From Muribaculaceae bacterium (GTDB lineage Bacteria > Bacteroidota > Bacteroidia > Bacteroidales > Muribaculaceae), in NCBI GenBank assembly GCA_014867205.1, contig WGUO01000029.1:1-39913 (forward strand): a stretch of DNA of 39,913 bases, given 5' to 3'. Position 1 is the first letter of the stretch, and the number at the start of each line of letters is the position of its first letter. Of this stretch, positions 16,308 to 23,775 are shown piece after piece. The notes under the pieces are model-generated. The model made no database searches, was not told the origin of the DNA, and saw nothing but the letters and a program-made list of their open reading frames with translations. Position numbers and translations under genes: made by a program.

Positions 16308-16600
16308 AGGCGCGTCTTTTTCTTACCCTTCTCCATAAGGGCATTGAGTATGTCGGCGTTGCCCTTCAGATGATCAAGAAGAATCCGTGTTACATACACT
16401 CCGATTGTCAGCCCTTCCACATCGAGTAGCGGCACGGTCATTTTGAGTCTGTCAACCAGCTCACGGGGAACGAATATTCCTTTTCTCGCCCCGACTTCTC
16501 CCGGTTCCAGAAACAGTGATCGGTAGGAATCCGTCTCTTTTGCGGATACTGCGGCGGATTTTTTATTTGTCGCAGCGGCGCTATTGTTTTCAGTTGCCAT
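16304..16600 (-). CDS. Small DNA-binding-like protein in the traC position
   Basis: A 98-aa protein. A disordered N-terminal third (many A, N, K, S) is followed by a compact domain resembling the ribbon-helix-helix/DUF3408 type: FVPRELVDRLKMTVPLLDVEGLTIGVYVTRILLDHL, a short strand followed by two helices. Such proteins often act as accessory DNA-binding partners of ParA-type ATPases. It follows the 135-aa related gene by 5 bp and overlaps traD. The DUF3408 assignment is from pattern only. Confidence 0.65.
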   Translation of the reverse strand: MATENNSAAATNKKSAAVSAKETDSYRSLFLEPGEVGARKGIFVPRELVDRLKMTVPLLDVEGLTIGVYVTRILLDHLKGNADILNALMEKGKKKTRL

Positions 16601-16605
16601 ATCTT

Positions 16606-17013
16606 TCAGAATTTTAATGAATCGTTGAACATCCTTTTTATGATGTCGTCATATTCCTTGAAATGCTGTTCCAGCACATTGTTGACATATTCCGTAATGG
16701 AGCCTCCATCGGAGAAGAAAAGCATCATCTTCTGCATTTTGAGCTTGAACTCCTCGCTTATGTACACCTGTTTCCCTTTGCGGCTTATGCGCCGGTACTT
16801 ATTTTTCAGGATAAAACTCTCCATATATTCAAGTTCCCGATTGGACAGCGGCGTGCTGTCGGCCACGGTCTTGTCGGACGCCGCTTTTTCGGAAGAAACC
16901 GATGCTTCGGACGGCGCCGGAATTTCGGACGCGGCTGTCGTGTGCGATGCGTTTTCCTCGTATCTTTCAAGGAACTTGTCGGGATCGAAGCCTTGTTCTC
17001 TTTTCCTTGCCAT
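16606..17013 (-). CDS. DUF3408-like protein in the traB position
   Basis: A 135-aa protein with a charged, disordered N-terminal half and a C-terminal domain (about residues 75-125) containing KGKQVYISEEFKLKMQKMML and GGSITEYVNNVLEQHF, the strand-helix-helix pattern shared with the 98-aa protein that follows. It starts 2 bp after traA. Together the three genes look like a ParA-type ATPase with two small DNA-binding partners. Role in conjugation is inferred from context. Confidence 0.7.
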   Translation of the reverse strand: MARKREQGFDPDKFLERYEENASHTTAASEIPAPSEASVSSEKAASDKTVADSTPLSNRELEYMESFILKNKYRRISRKGKQVYISEEFKLKMQKMMLFFSDGGSITEYVNNVLEQHFKEYDDIIKRMFNDSLKF

Positions 17014-17015
17014 AA

Positions 17016-17777
17016 TCAGTCAGGTTCTATGGTTGCCAGAATCTCGTCCACCAGTTCGGGGAGCTGACTGTTGCGCAGAAGGCTCTTGTCCGGAGGCATG
17101 AACGTGGAGCGAAATATCCCGCAGCGCCCCGATGTGTCGCCGTCTTTGGTGTACTTTACGCTCATGGGCAGGATGGTGTCCAGCGATTCGATGCACAGAG
17201 AGGCCACATAACGGTTGATGATCTGACAGAGGTTGTTGCGGTCTTTCGGCTGCACCTTGTTCCAGACAAGGAACATCCCCTTGACATTGGTGCCTTCCTT
17301 GAAGAGCATCTGTTCGTTCACGTTGTGTGCGAATCCTATTGAACTTTTGAGATCTCCGGTCTCCGGAGTGATCGGCACGAAAAGATAATCCATCGCGGCC
17401 AAAAGGTTCACCAGTTCGCGGTCGTTGACCGTACCGGTGATGTCGAAGAATACATATTCAGGCGGTTCCCCTTCCTGAATAGCTTTCTCCGCATGGTCGA
17501 GAGCAGTGGCGGGAGAGCATTTGATAATCTCATAGGCATCCCCACGGAAGCTTTCCATGAATCTGGCGAAACGCCTTTTGACAACGGGATTCTCCCGTAT
17601 CAGCAGCTTGTCCTTCTCGCGGTACTCGACCATGCTGTGCTGTCTGGGGTCACAGTCGAGAGCCAGCACCCTCTTTCCGAGGACATAGTGCAGGTAGCTT
17701 GCGACAAGTGTCGTAAGGGTGGATTTGCCGGCTCCCCCTTTCTGTGTGGCGAAAGCCACATAAATCGGGTCTTGCAT
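17016..17777 (-). CDS. traA: TraA, ParA-family ATPase
   Basis: A 253-aa protein with the deviant Walker A of ParA/MinD ATPases (KGGAGKST, residues 13-20), a DCDPRQ motif near residue 41 and FFDITGTVNDRE near residue 110 as the Walker B region. Family members bind DNA non-specifically and move cargo such as DNA or protein complexes. It is the first gene of the 13-kb transfer operon, and its upstream region is filled with repeats that could be recognised by its small partners. Confidence 0.88.
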   Translation of the reverse strand: MQDPIYVAFATQKGGAGKSTLTTLVASYLHYVLGKRVLALDCDPRQHSMVEYREKDKLLIRENPVVKRRFARFMESFRGDAYEIIKCSPATALDHAEKAIQEGEPPEYVFFDITGTVNDRELVNLLAAMDYLFVPITPETGDLKSSIGFAHNVNEQMLFKEGTNVKGMFLVWNKVQPKDRNNLCQIINRYVASLCIESLDTILPMSVKYTKDGDTSGRCGIFRSTFMPPDKSLLRNSQLPELVDEILATIEPD

Positions 17778-17846
17778 TTATAGTAGGTGGGATTGGGTAA
17801 TGTAATACGACGTCAGCCGTGCGGCACTTTTCCCGTGCCTTGTGGA

Positions 17847-17875
17847 ATGTCCGGCTTGATAACCATGTCCGGCTT
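17847..17875. repeat. 11-bp direct repeat upstream of traA
   Basis: ATGTCCGGCTT occurs at 17847-17857 and again at 17865-17875, exactly 18 bp apart, 70-98 bp before the traA start. Two copies at near two helical turns could be an operator. Confidence 0.7.
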
Positions 17876-17881
17876 ATCCGT

Positions 17882-17915
17882 GGAGTGAACTGAAAATCGC
17901 CAGCCCGTTCACTCC
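17882..17915. repeat. 9-bp inverted repeat upstream of traA
   Basis: GGAGTGAAC (17882-17890) and GTTCACTCC (17907-17915) are perfect complements around 16 nt. It lies just beyond the ATGTCCGGCTT repeats. It may be an operator or an mRNA-leader hairpin. Confidence 0.65.
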
Positions 17916-17950
17916 GGCATATAATCAATAAGAGGTCTGCAATCAGTTAG

Positions 17951-18070
17951 TACATCAATACGTCAATACATCAATACGTCAATACATCAATACGTCAGTA
18001 TTTCCTTACGTCAGTACATCAATACGTCAGTATTTCCTTACGTCAGTACATCAGTACGTTCATGCGTCTG
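17951..18070. repeat. 8-bp tandem array, 15 units
   Basis: Fifteen back-to-back octamers run without a break in phase. The dominant form is TAC(A/G)TCA(A/G), alternating TACATCAA and TACGTCAA/G; units 7 and 11 are both TATTTCCT, and the last two are degenerate. Ordered alternation and a repeated variant suggest amplification of larger 16- and 32-bp blocks. Iteron-like arrays serve replication initiators, partition proteins or regulators; proximity to a ParA-family gene favours a centromere-like or operator role, but this is inference. Confidence 0.85.
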
Positions 18071-18080
18071 ACTGTTCAGC

Positions 18081-18142
18081 CATTCAGATGTTCATACGGT
18101 CATACATCCGTATTTCCGTTTGTTCAGGCATACATCTGAATG
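18081..18142. repeat. Nested inverted repeats beside the 8-bp array
   Basis: CATTCAGATG (18081-18090) pairs perfectly with CATCTGAATG (18133-18142). Inside it ATACGG (18094-18099) pairs with CCGTAT (18108-18113). The palindromes begin 10 bp after the array ends, so array and palindromes may be one binding region. Confidence 0.65.
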
Positions 18143-18421
18143 AACTGCCGTTGTGCCGACCTTCAATACACACAGAAACACATTCATTCATCTGTCCACT
18201 CGTAAGGAAGTATGAACTTACTGCCATAATCATGACCGGATGGAGGTACAGCCGGGAGTCTGTTCATCTTTAATTTCATATTTATGTCCGCATGACCTTT
18301 CAGTCATAAGGATGACTTTCAGCACATCCTTCCGTCGGAGTGGATGACCGGCCGTTTGACTGACCGGAACTGCAATCATAACGACGGTCATTCAGAAAAA
18401 GATTTATAGTTTTCCGAAAGT

Positions 18422-18452
18422 GCCGACGATTGCCGACCGATTGCCGGCGATT
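18422..18452. repeat. Three-copy GCCGnCGATT direct repeat
   Basis: GCCGACGATT, GCCGACCGATT and GCCGGCGATT follow each other at 18422, 18432 and 18443, a spacing of 10-11 bp, i.e. one helical turn. Such phasing suits side-by-side binding of one protein. Confidence 0.55.
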
Positions 18453-18675
18453 TCCACCCTCGGCAAACCAAAAACTCCCGATTTTGTTACGCAGATACAC
18501 ACAACACATTCCTCAGACACGCTTTTCAGCCGCGTCGGGGATCCGTTTTTTCTCATCGCAATCCCTCATGTCGGCTGATTGATCCTTACGATTCCGGGCT
18601 TTGACACACAGGATTCCGGGATTCCATCGCAAGCGCACAGACACATTCGCTTCATCTGATTTTTACCGATTTACG

Positions 18676-18758
18676 ATGCCAACATTGGCATGGCAAGGTA
18701 TGTGATGTGCTGCACCAAATGCAATTTGCAGCACATCACCCTTGCCAAGCGAGCTTGG
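18676..18758. other. oriT: Candidate origin of transfer (oriT)
   Basis: Three inverted repeats lie in tandem, 82-164 bp before mobA. (a) ATGCCAA/TTGGCAT at 18676-18691 with a 2-nt gap. (b) A long stem of TGGCAAGG plus GTGATGTGCTGCA (18691-18714, with a 3-nt bulge) pairing with TGCAGCACATCAC plus CCTTGCCA (18727-18747) around a 12-nt loop. (c) CCAAGC/GCTTGG at 18745-18758 with a 2-nt gap. Adjacent arms share bases. Relaxase origins typically have inverted repeats beside the nick site and immediately upstream of the mob genes. The nick site is not known. Confidence 0.7.
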
Positions 18759-18839
18759 GTTGGGATGGCTCCAGAGTCGCTCTCCCCGTTCTCGATTCTG
18801 CGCTCCGCAGATTTGATTATACTTTTTATTGCACGATTT

Positions 18840-19265
18840 ATGACTGACAATAGAAAGAGGGCCGGCAGAAAACCGAAGGCCGACACCACCGTTTTCAGAT
18901 GTTCCGTCAACTTCACTGCCACAGAACAGGCCATACTGATGTCGATGTATGATAAAGTTCAGGTAGAATCCATGTCGGCGTTCATCAAGATGGTGCTGTT
19001 TGAAAAGCCGTTCAAGGTCTTTTATGTGGACGAGAACACACGGGTGTTCATAGATAAATTATCCTCGCTTAACGCCCTTTACCGTACCGTCGGCGTTGAA
19101 TACGCCTTGATTGTAAAGACGCTGAGGGAGAATTTCAACGAGAGAAAGGCGATGAAGGCCCTGTATAATCTGGAACAGAAGACCACCGAGCTGGTAAGAA
19201 TCAGCATAGAGATAGTCTCGCTGGCCCGGCAATTCGATGAAGCATGGTCGCAAAAATCTCGTTAG
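18840..19265 (+). CDS. mobA: Mobilization protein MobA (relaxosome accessory)
   Basis: A 141-aa protein starting at ATG 18840 (MTDNRKRAGRKPKAD). An upstream in-frame ATG at 18690 would add 50 residues encoded by the oriT palindromes and is rejected. The basic N-terminus is followed by a ribbon-helix-helix-like stretch (TVFRCSVNFTATEQAILMSM, then SAFIKMVLF) and C-terminal helices with hydrophobic heptads (ALIVKTLRENF, LEQKTTELVRISIEIVSL). MobC/MobA-type accessory proteins bind oriT and recruit the relaxase. Its 3' end overlaps mobB by 22 bp, indicating coupling. Confidence 0.85.
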   Translation: MTDNRKRAGRKPKADTTVFRCSVNFTATEQAILMSMYDKVQVESMSAFIKMVLFEKPFKVFYVDENTRVFIDKLSSLNALYRTVGVEYALIVKTLRENFNERKAMKALYNLEQKTTELVRISIEIVSLARQFDEAWSQKSR

Positions 19266-20614
19266 GCAAATCCCTTTACGGTGCCATCTGCTACAACGGG
19301 GAGAAAATCAACAAGGAAAAAGGCCGGTTGCTCGACACCAACAAAATATATAATGACGGTTCCGGCTCTGTGAACATCCACCGTGTATATGAGGACTTCA
19401 TGCGCTGGATGCCTTCTCATACAAAGACCGAAAGACCGATGATGCACATATCCCTTAATCCGCATCCCGATGACCGGCTGAGTGACACAGACTACACTGC
19501 ATTGGCCCACGAGTATATGCAAAAAATGGGTCTGGGGGATATGCCTTATCTGATTTTCAAACATATGGACATCGACAGGCATCATATCCATATAGTGGCG
19601 CTCCGTGTGGGAACTGACGGTAAGGCGGTATCCGACAAAAACAATTTCTACCGCAGCAAGGAGATAACACGGGAGTTGGAGAGAAAATACAACCTTCATA
19701 CCGCAGAGCGTCAGAGAATCACTCCCGATATGCCCATCAGGAAAATCGACCCATCCGGCGACATCAAGCGGCAGGTTGCCAACACGGTCAAAATGGTGGG
19801 TATGCGCTACAAGTTCCAGACCATCGGTGAGTATAACGCCATACTCGGTCTTTATAATATCAGGTGTGAGCAGACCGACGGCAGGGTCAACGGACGGGAG
19901 TATCACGGTCTGGTCTATTTCGCCACCGACGACAACGGCAATACAATAGCATCGCCGTTCAAGGCATCGCGCCTCGGCAAGTTCGCCAGCCGCACGGCGA
20001 TAGACGGAAAGATGGAGCGTGCAAAAGACAACATCGACATCCGTCCGACCAAGCAATCCGTATCTGAGGCAATGGCGGAATCTTCGGGTAAGGATGATTT
20101 CATCGCCAGACTCAAAGAGAGGAACATCGACCTTATTCTGCGCCATACCGATACCGGGCGCATATACGGCGCGACATTCATAGACCACAATACAAGGACT
20201 GTCCTTAACGGTTCGCGTCTGGGCAGACAGTTCTCCGCCAACGCTCTTGAACAGTGGTTCACAGCTGGAGAAAGACCTTCTGTTGTACCCGTTCAGCCGG
20301 ATACCCGACAGGAACAACCGCAGCCTGATACTCAACCATCGCAATCCGACAGCCGGCAACCCGATTCTGGCAATGCTCAATCCAATACGGCAGGGCAACA
20401 GACAACCGGCGGCACATCTCAGGGGCAGCAGCCCGGTCAAGGTCAGGCGCAACAGCAGTTCCGGCAGGGCGACACATCGGCTTATGACGAGATGCCTTCA
20501 ATTCCCGGTCTTGATCTGTTCCATACCGGCCCCGGATTCGATGCGGAGGAGGAAGCCTTCTACCGCGCCATGCAGCGGCGTAAGAAGAAAAAACGCCGTG
20601 GCCCCAGACTGTAA
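19244..20614 (+). CDS. mobB: Relaxase MobB (HUH endonuclease)
   Basis: A 456-aa protein. The N-terminal ~270 residues form the relaxase domain: SLYGAICYNGEKI near residues 10-22 with candidate catalytic tyrosines, and the metal-binding HUH motif in HMDIDRHHIHIVAL with histidines at 107, 114 and 116. After about residue 340 the protein becomes a low-complexity Q/P/S/G-rich linker ending in a basic tail (RRKKKKRRG). It would nick one strand at oriT, stay covalently attached and be carried to the recipient. It overlaps mobA and lies 25 bp before mobC. Confidence 0.92.
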   Translation: MVAKISLGKSLYGAICYNGEKINKEKGRLLDTNKIYNDGSGSVNIHRVYEDFMRWMPSHTKTERPMMHISLNPHPDDRLSDTDYTALAHEYMQKMGLGDMPYLIFKHMDIDRHHIHIVALRVGTDGKAVSDKNNFYRSKEITRELERKYNLHTAERQRITPDMPIRKIDPSGDIKRQVANTVKMVGMRYKFQTIGEYNAILGLYNIRCEQTDGRVNGREYHGLVYFATDDNGNTIASPFKASRLGKFASRTAIDGKMERAKDNIDIRPTKQSVSEAMAESSGKDDFIARLKERNIDLILRHTDTGRIYGATFIDHNTRTVLNGSRLGRQFSANALEQWFTAGERPSVVPVQPDTRQEQPQPDTQPSQSDSRQPDSGNAQSNTAGQQTTGGTSQGQQPGQGQAQQQFRQGDTSAYDEMPSIPGLDLFHTGPGFDAEEEAFYRAMQRRKKKKRRGPRL

Positions 20615-20639
20615 TTTTCAACTTCAATTTCAATATATT

Positions 20640-22640
20640 ATGAGCCAACAGGAAGACGACCTCCGGGCGTTAGCCAAAATAATGGACTTCATGCGCGGCA
20701 TAAGTTTTGTACTTGTGGCCGCGAATATGCTTTGGTTCACGGGCATAAAGACCGTGGAAAGCGGCTGGTTCTATACCACCGCGTACAAGATACTGAGCAA
20801 TCTGGACAATGCCTGCGGGCTGTTCCACAATCCTAACAATGCCAAATGGTTCGCGCTTCTCCTTCTCGCCCTTTCGTGTTTCGGCACGAAAGGGGTCAAG
20901 AAAGAGAGCATCAGGTGGAAACATATAATAATCGCCATCACCGCAGGTATGTTCCTCTATTTCGGTTGCTGGTGGATGCCGGCCAAAGAATGGCTTTACT
21001 CCTATATAATATGTACCGTCACGGGATATGTGGCGTTGCTGTTCGGAGGCGTATGGATGGGCCGTATGCTGAAAGGCAACCTGATGGACGACCGTTTCAA
21101 CAACGAGAACGAATCGTTCATGCAGGAAACGGAACTGAAGACCAATGACTATTCCGTGAATCTCCCCACTCGTTTCTACTACAATAAGCGGTGGAACAAG
21201 GGATGGATAAATGTGGTAAACCCGTTCCGCGCCACAATAGTCCTCGGCACTCCCGGTTCCGGCAAGTCATACGCCGTAGTGAACAACTATATAAAACAGT
21301 GTATAGAAAAGGGTTACAGTGCTTATATCTATGACTTCAAGTTTCCGGACCTGTCTGTCATAGCGATGAATCATCTGAACGCGCACACAAAAGATTACAA
21401 AGGAGTTGTGCCTGAGTTCCGTGTGATCAACTTCGATGACCCGATGCGCTCACACCGGTGCAATCCGATAGCCCCGGAGTTTATGACAGACATTTCCGAC
21501 GCATACGAGTCGGCCTACACCATAATGCTCAACCTTAACAAAACGTGGGTGAGCAAGCAGGGCGACTTCTTTGTGGAATCCCCGATAATATTACTGGCCG
21601 CTATAATATGGTTCCTCCGCATATACAAGGACGGCGAGTATTGCACCTTCCCCCATGCGATTGAGTTCCTATGCCGGCCATACGAGGATATTTTTCCGAT
21701 ACTCACATCGTATCCCGAACTTGAAAACTATCTTTCCCCATTCATGGACGCTTGGCTCGGAGGGGCGCAGGAGCAGCTCCAAGGCCAGATAGCGTCTGCG
21801 AAAATCCCTCTGACGAGGATGATTTCCCCGCAGCTCTACTGGGTAATGTCGGCCAGCGAGTTCTCGCTTGACATAAACAATCCGGAGCGGCCTAAGATAT
21901 TGTGTGTCGGAAACAATCCCGACCGCCAGAACATCTATGGCGCCGCACTCGGACTGTATAATTCCCGCATCGTCAAGCTCATCAACAAGAAGAACAGGCT
22001 CAAATCCGCTGTGATAATAGATGAATTACCGACGATATATTTCAAGGGTCTGGACAATCTCATCGCCACTGCGCGAAGCAACAAGGTTGCCGTGTGTCTC
22101 GGCTTTCAGGACTTCTCGCAGCTTAAACGCGATTATGGCGACAAGGAGGCGGCGGTTGTGATGAATACCGTCGGTAACATCTTCTCCGGCCAGGTTGTCG
22201 GCGAAACTGCCAAGACACTCTCGGAACGGTTCGGAAAGGTATTGCAGAAGCGACAGTCCATATCGGTAAACCGGCAGGATGTGAGCCACTCATTCAACAC
22301 CCAGATGGACAGCCTGATTCCTCCGAGCAAAATATCGACACTGACACAGGGTATGTTCGTCGGGGCAGTCAGCGACAATTTTGACGAGCGCATTGAACAG
22401 AAGATCTTTCATGCGGAAATCGTGGTTGACAACGACAAGGTCAAGGCGGAGACAGCACGATATGCGGATATTCCGGTCATAAATCCCTTCATCGACAAAG
22501 CAACCGGGGAATGTGTGATGCAGCGTACCATACAGGACAATTACGACGGCATCAAGAGGCAGGTCAAGAAAATCGTTTTCGACGAGATCAAACGCATCGC
22601 GGCCGACCCGATGTTGAAGCATCTTCTCAAACGCCGCTGA
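20640..22640 (+). CDS. mobC: Type IV coupling protein MobC (VirD4/TraG-like)
   Basis: A 666-aa protein starting at ATG 20640 (MSQQEDDLRAL); the frame is open further upstream but that part overlaps mobB. Several membrane segments lie within residues about 18-140. The ATPase follows, with Walker A GTPGSGKS near residue 204 and Walker B AVIIDELP near residue 460, then VCLGFQDFSQL, a motif typical of coupling proteins. It links the relaxase-DNA complex to the Tra channel. The 22664-22699 hairpin lies 24 bp after its stop. Confidence 0.92.
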   Translation: MSQQEDDLRALAKIMDFMRGISFVLVAANMLWFTGIKTVESGWFYTTAYKILSNLDNACGLFHNPNNAKWFALLLLALSCFGTKGVKKESIRWKHIIIAITAGMFLYFGCWWMPAKEWLYSYIICTVTGYVALLFGGVWMGRMLKGNLMDDRFNNENESFMQETELKTNDYSVNLPTRFYYNKRWNKGWINVVNPFRATIVLGTPGSGKSYAVVNNYIKQCIEKGYSAYIYDFKFPDLSVIAMNHLNAHTKDYKGVVPEFRVINFDDPMRSHRCNPIAPEFMTDISDAYESAYTIMLNLNKTWVSKQGDFFVESPIILLAAIIWFLRIYKDGEYCTFPHAIEFLCRPYEDIFPILTSYPELENYLSPFMDAWLGGAQEQLQGQIASAKIPLTRMISPQLYWVMSASEFSLDINNPERPKILCVGNNPDRQNIYGAALGLYNSRIVKLINKKNRLKSAVIIDELPTIYFKGLDNLIATARSNKVAVCLGFQDFSQLKRDYGDKEAAVVMNTVGNIFSGQVVGETAKTLSERFGKVLQKRQSISVNRQDVSHSFNTQMDSLIPPSKISTLTQGMFVGAVSDNFDERIEQKIFHAEIVVDNDKVKAETARYADIPVINPFIDKATGECVMQRTIQDNYDGIKRQVKKIVFDEIKRIAADPMLKHLLKRR

Positions 22641-22663
22641 TTCATCAGAGCGCACACAGTCTG

Positions 22664-22699
22664 TTCGGCGAAAGTGTAACACGGTACATTTTCGCCGAA
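22664..22699 (+). terminator. 15-bp palindrome after the mob operon
   Basis: TTCGGCGAAA (22664-22673) pairs with TTTCGCCGAA (22690-22699), and pairing continues inward (one G-U pair, then TGTA/TACA) to a 6-nt loop, 15 pairs in all. It could end the mob transcript, although the following TATATATTTG is T-rich rather than a pure T-run; it could also be an operator for the DUF3800 gene. Confidence 0.55.
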
Positions 22700-22746
22700 T
22701 ATATATTTGTAAATTCCGAAACCATACGATATTGCCGCTTTTTTAT

Positions 22747-22754
22747 TAACTTTG
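22747..22754 (+). promoter_or_regulatory. -7 promoter element of the DUF3800 gene
   Basis: TAACTTTG matches the Bacteroidetes -7 consensus TAnnTTTG. A start about 7 nt downstream would fall near 22761, only a few bases before the ATG at 22764. No TTTG at the -33 position is visible. Confidence 0.6.
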
Positions 22755-22763
22755 TAGATTATT

Positions 22764-23522
22764 ATGGAGATTGAGCAAAGAAGGAAACACTATACGCTGT
22801 TCATAGACGAGTGCGGCGACCCGAATCTGGAAAAGTACGACAGGACTTTCCCGATGTTCACATTGTGCGGCATACTCGTGTCATCGGATAAACTGAAATG
22901 GCTGGAGAATGAAATCAACGGTCTGAAAAGAGAGCTTTGGCAGGACGAGAGCGTAATTTTCCATTCCAGAGAAATCAGGAATCACAGCCGTGCTTTCGTC
23001 AACCTGCTTGACGCGACCGTCAAAGAACGGTTTTATGAACGCATAAATGAAATACTCGGCTCCGAAGACATCTATGTGATAGTTTGCTGCTGCATACTGA
23101 AAGAGCCGTTTGTGGAAAGATTCAATACGGGTGAGGATGTGTATGGGCTTTCCCTCAAATATCTGATAGAACGTGCCATTTTTCACATGGATGACTGCGA
23201 TAACGGCAACTGCAAGCTGTCAATAGTTGTCGAGCGTCGAAATCCCAATCAGAACCAGATGCTGTTGAAATATTACAACGGACTGCGTGTGACAGGCACC
23301 AAATGGATAACACCTGAGCGACTGACGGACCGAATCAAGAATTTCAAGTTCCAGTACAAAGCCGACAACATCATCGGATTGCAGGTTGCCGACCTTATTG
23401 CATATCCCATAAGCCGGTATGTGCTTAATCCCGAAAGACCGAATCCGGCGTTTCAGGTAATCGCCAAACATATCTACACCTACAAGGGGGCGAGATTGGG
23501 ATTCAAGATAATACCTCATTAA
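22764..23522 (+). CDS. DUF3800 family protein (RNase H-like fold)
   Basis: A 252-aa protein with the DUF3800 hallmarks: LFIDECGDPNL near residues 12-22 supplying acidic residues, a central VVERRNP (about 153-159) and a C-terminal NIIGLQVADLIAYPISR (about 202-218). Members are predicted nucleases of the RNase H superfamily found in mobile elements and defence-type loci; no substrate is known. It stands alone between the mob operon and the small-RNA candidate, the only cargo-like gene in the core. It has its own promoter, probably giving a nearly leaderless mRNA. A defence, exclusion or regulatory role is only inferred. Confidence 0.85.
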   Translation: MEIEQRRKHYTLFIDECGDPNLEKYDRTFPMFTLCGILVSSDKLKWLENEINGLKRELWQDESVIFHSREIRNHSRAFVNLLDATVKERFYERINEILGSEDIYVIVCCCILKEPFVERFNTGEDVYGLSLKYLIERAIFHMDDCDNGNCKLSIVVERRNPNQNQMLLKYYNGLRVTGTKWITPERLTDRIKNFKFQYKADNIIGLQVADLIAYPISRYVLNPERPNPAFQVIAKHIYTYKGARLGFKIIPH

Positions 23523-23563
23523 AAATCCCATTAAAACTTTTTCTCCGAAAAATACGTTAGTTA

Positions 23564-23595
23564 TTTGTGGGATAAAGATTTTATTCTTAACTTTG
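23564..23595 (+). promoter_or_regulatory. Bacteroidetes promoter for a small RNA
   Basis: TTTG at 23564-23567 and TAACTTTG at 23588-23595 are separated by 20 bp, matching both boxes of the Bacteroidetes consensus. It is the best promoter in the window and has no protein gene behind it. Confidence 0.75.
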
Positions 23596-23601
23596 TATCC
23601 A

Positions 23602-23706
23602 CAAAGGGTAGTTTCCTCTTTAACGAAATACTTCGAGTGCGAAAGCAACGATTTTAGAAACCGACAGTAGTCGATTGGAAAGAGCGGCAACTCGCCGCTC
23701 TTTTTT
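23602..23706 (+). ncRNA. Candidate small RNA, about 105 nt
   Basis: A consensus promoter with a predicted start near 23602 and a strong terminator ending at 23706 frame about 105 nt that encode no plausible protein. It lies between the DUF3800 gene and the convergent giant helicase gene. CTnDOT encodes RteR, a small RNA of about 90 nt that lowers tra operon expression, so a comparable regulator is the leading guess. Similarity to RteR could not be checked. It is not complementary to the helicase coding sequence, which ends 70 bp away, but could overlap its mRNA tail. Confidence 0.6.
23679..23706 (+). terminator. Rho-independent terminator of the small RNA
   Basis: AAAGAGCGGC (23679-23688) and GCCGCTCTTT (23694-23703) form a 10-bp stem with a 5-nt loop, and six T follow at 23701-23706. 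The opposite strand has no comparable T-run, so it acts on the plus strand. Confidence 0.85.
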
Positions 23707-23775
23707 CAAACCCTTAAAGATAATAAGCTCCTCAGGCGAGTCGCAAGACAGCATACTTGAGGAGCGTTCTTCATT

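Larger units (their letters stand above)
17778..18839. other. Gene-free cis-acting region between the divergent tra and mob operons
   Basis: About 1.06 kb with no convincing gene. Short open frames at 18088-18273 (plus) and 18300-18509 (minus) have unlikely compositions and no start context. It holds direct repeats, palindromes, an 8-bp tandem array and the oriT candidate, all listed separately. No TAnnTTTG promoter could be placed for either operon, so the promoters must use other sequences. Confidence 0.75.

Noticed and set aside
17951..18070. The 8-bp array as a CRISPR
   Set aside because: Units are 8 bp with no spacers between them and no cas genes nearby; it is a plain tandem array.
18088..18273. 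Short open frame on the plus strand in the repeat-rich region
   Set aside because: Composition is not protein-like and it covers the palindromes; no start context.
18300..18509. Short open frame on the minus strand in the repeat-rich region
   Set aside because: Rich in Arg/Cys with no recognisable domain or partner gene.
18690..18839. In-frame N-terminal extension of MobA from ATG 18690
   Set aside because: The 50 extra residues are encoded by the oriT palindromes and cysteine-rich sequence unlike a relaxosome protein; ATG 18840 gives a typical basic start.
19262..20452. Long open frame antisense to mobB
   Set aside because: mobB has the HUH motif and conserved features on the opposite strand; the antisense frame is a by-product of its codon use.
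20247..20639. Upstream extension of MobC overlapping mobB
   Set aside because: Reads mobB in another frame; ATG 20640 gives the expected membrane-anchored N-terminus.
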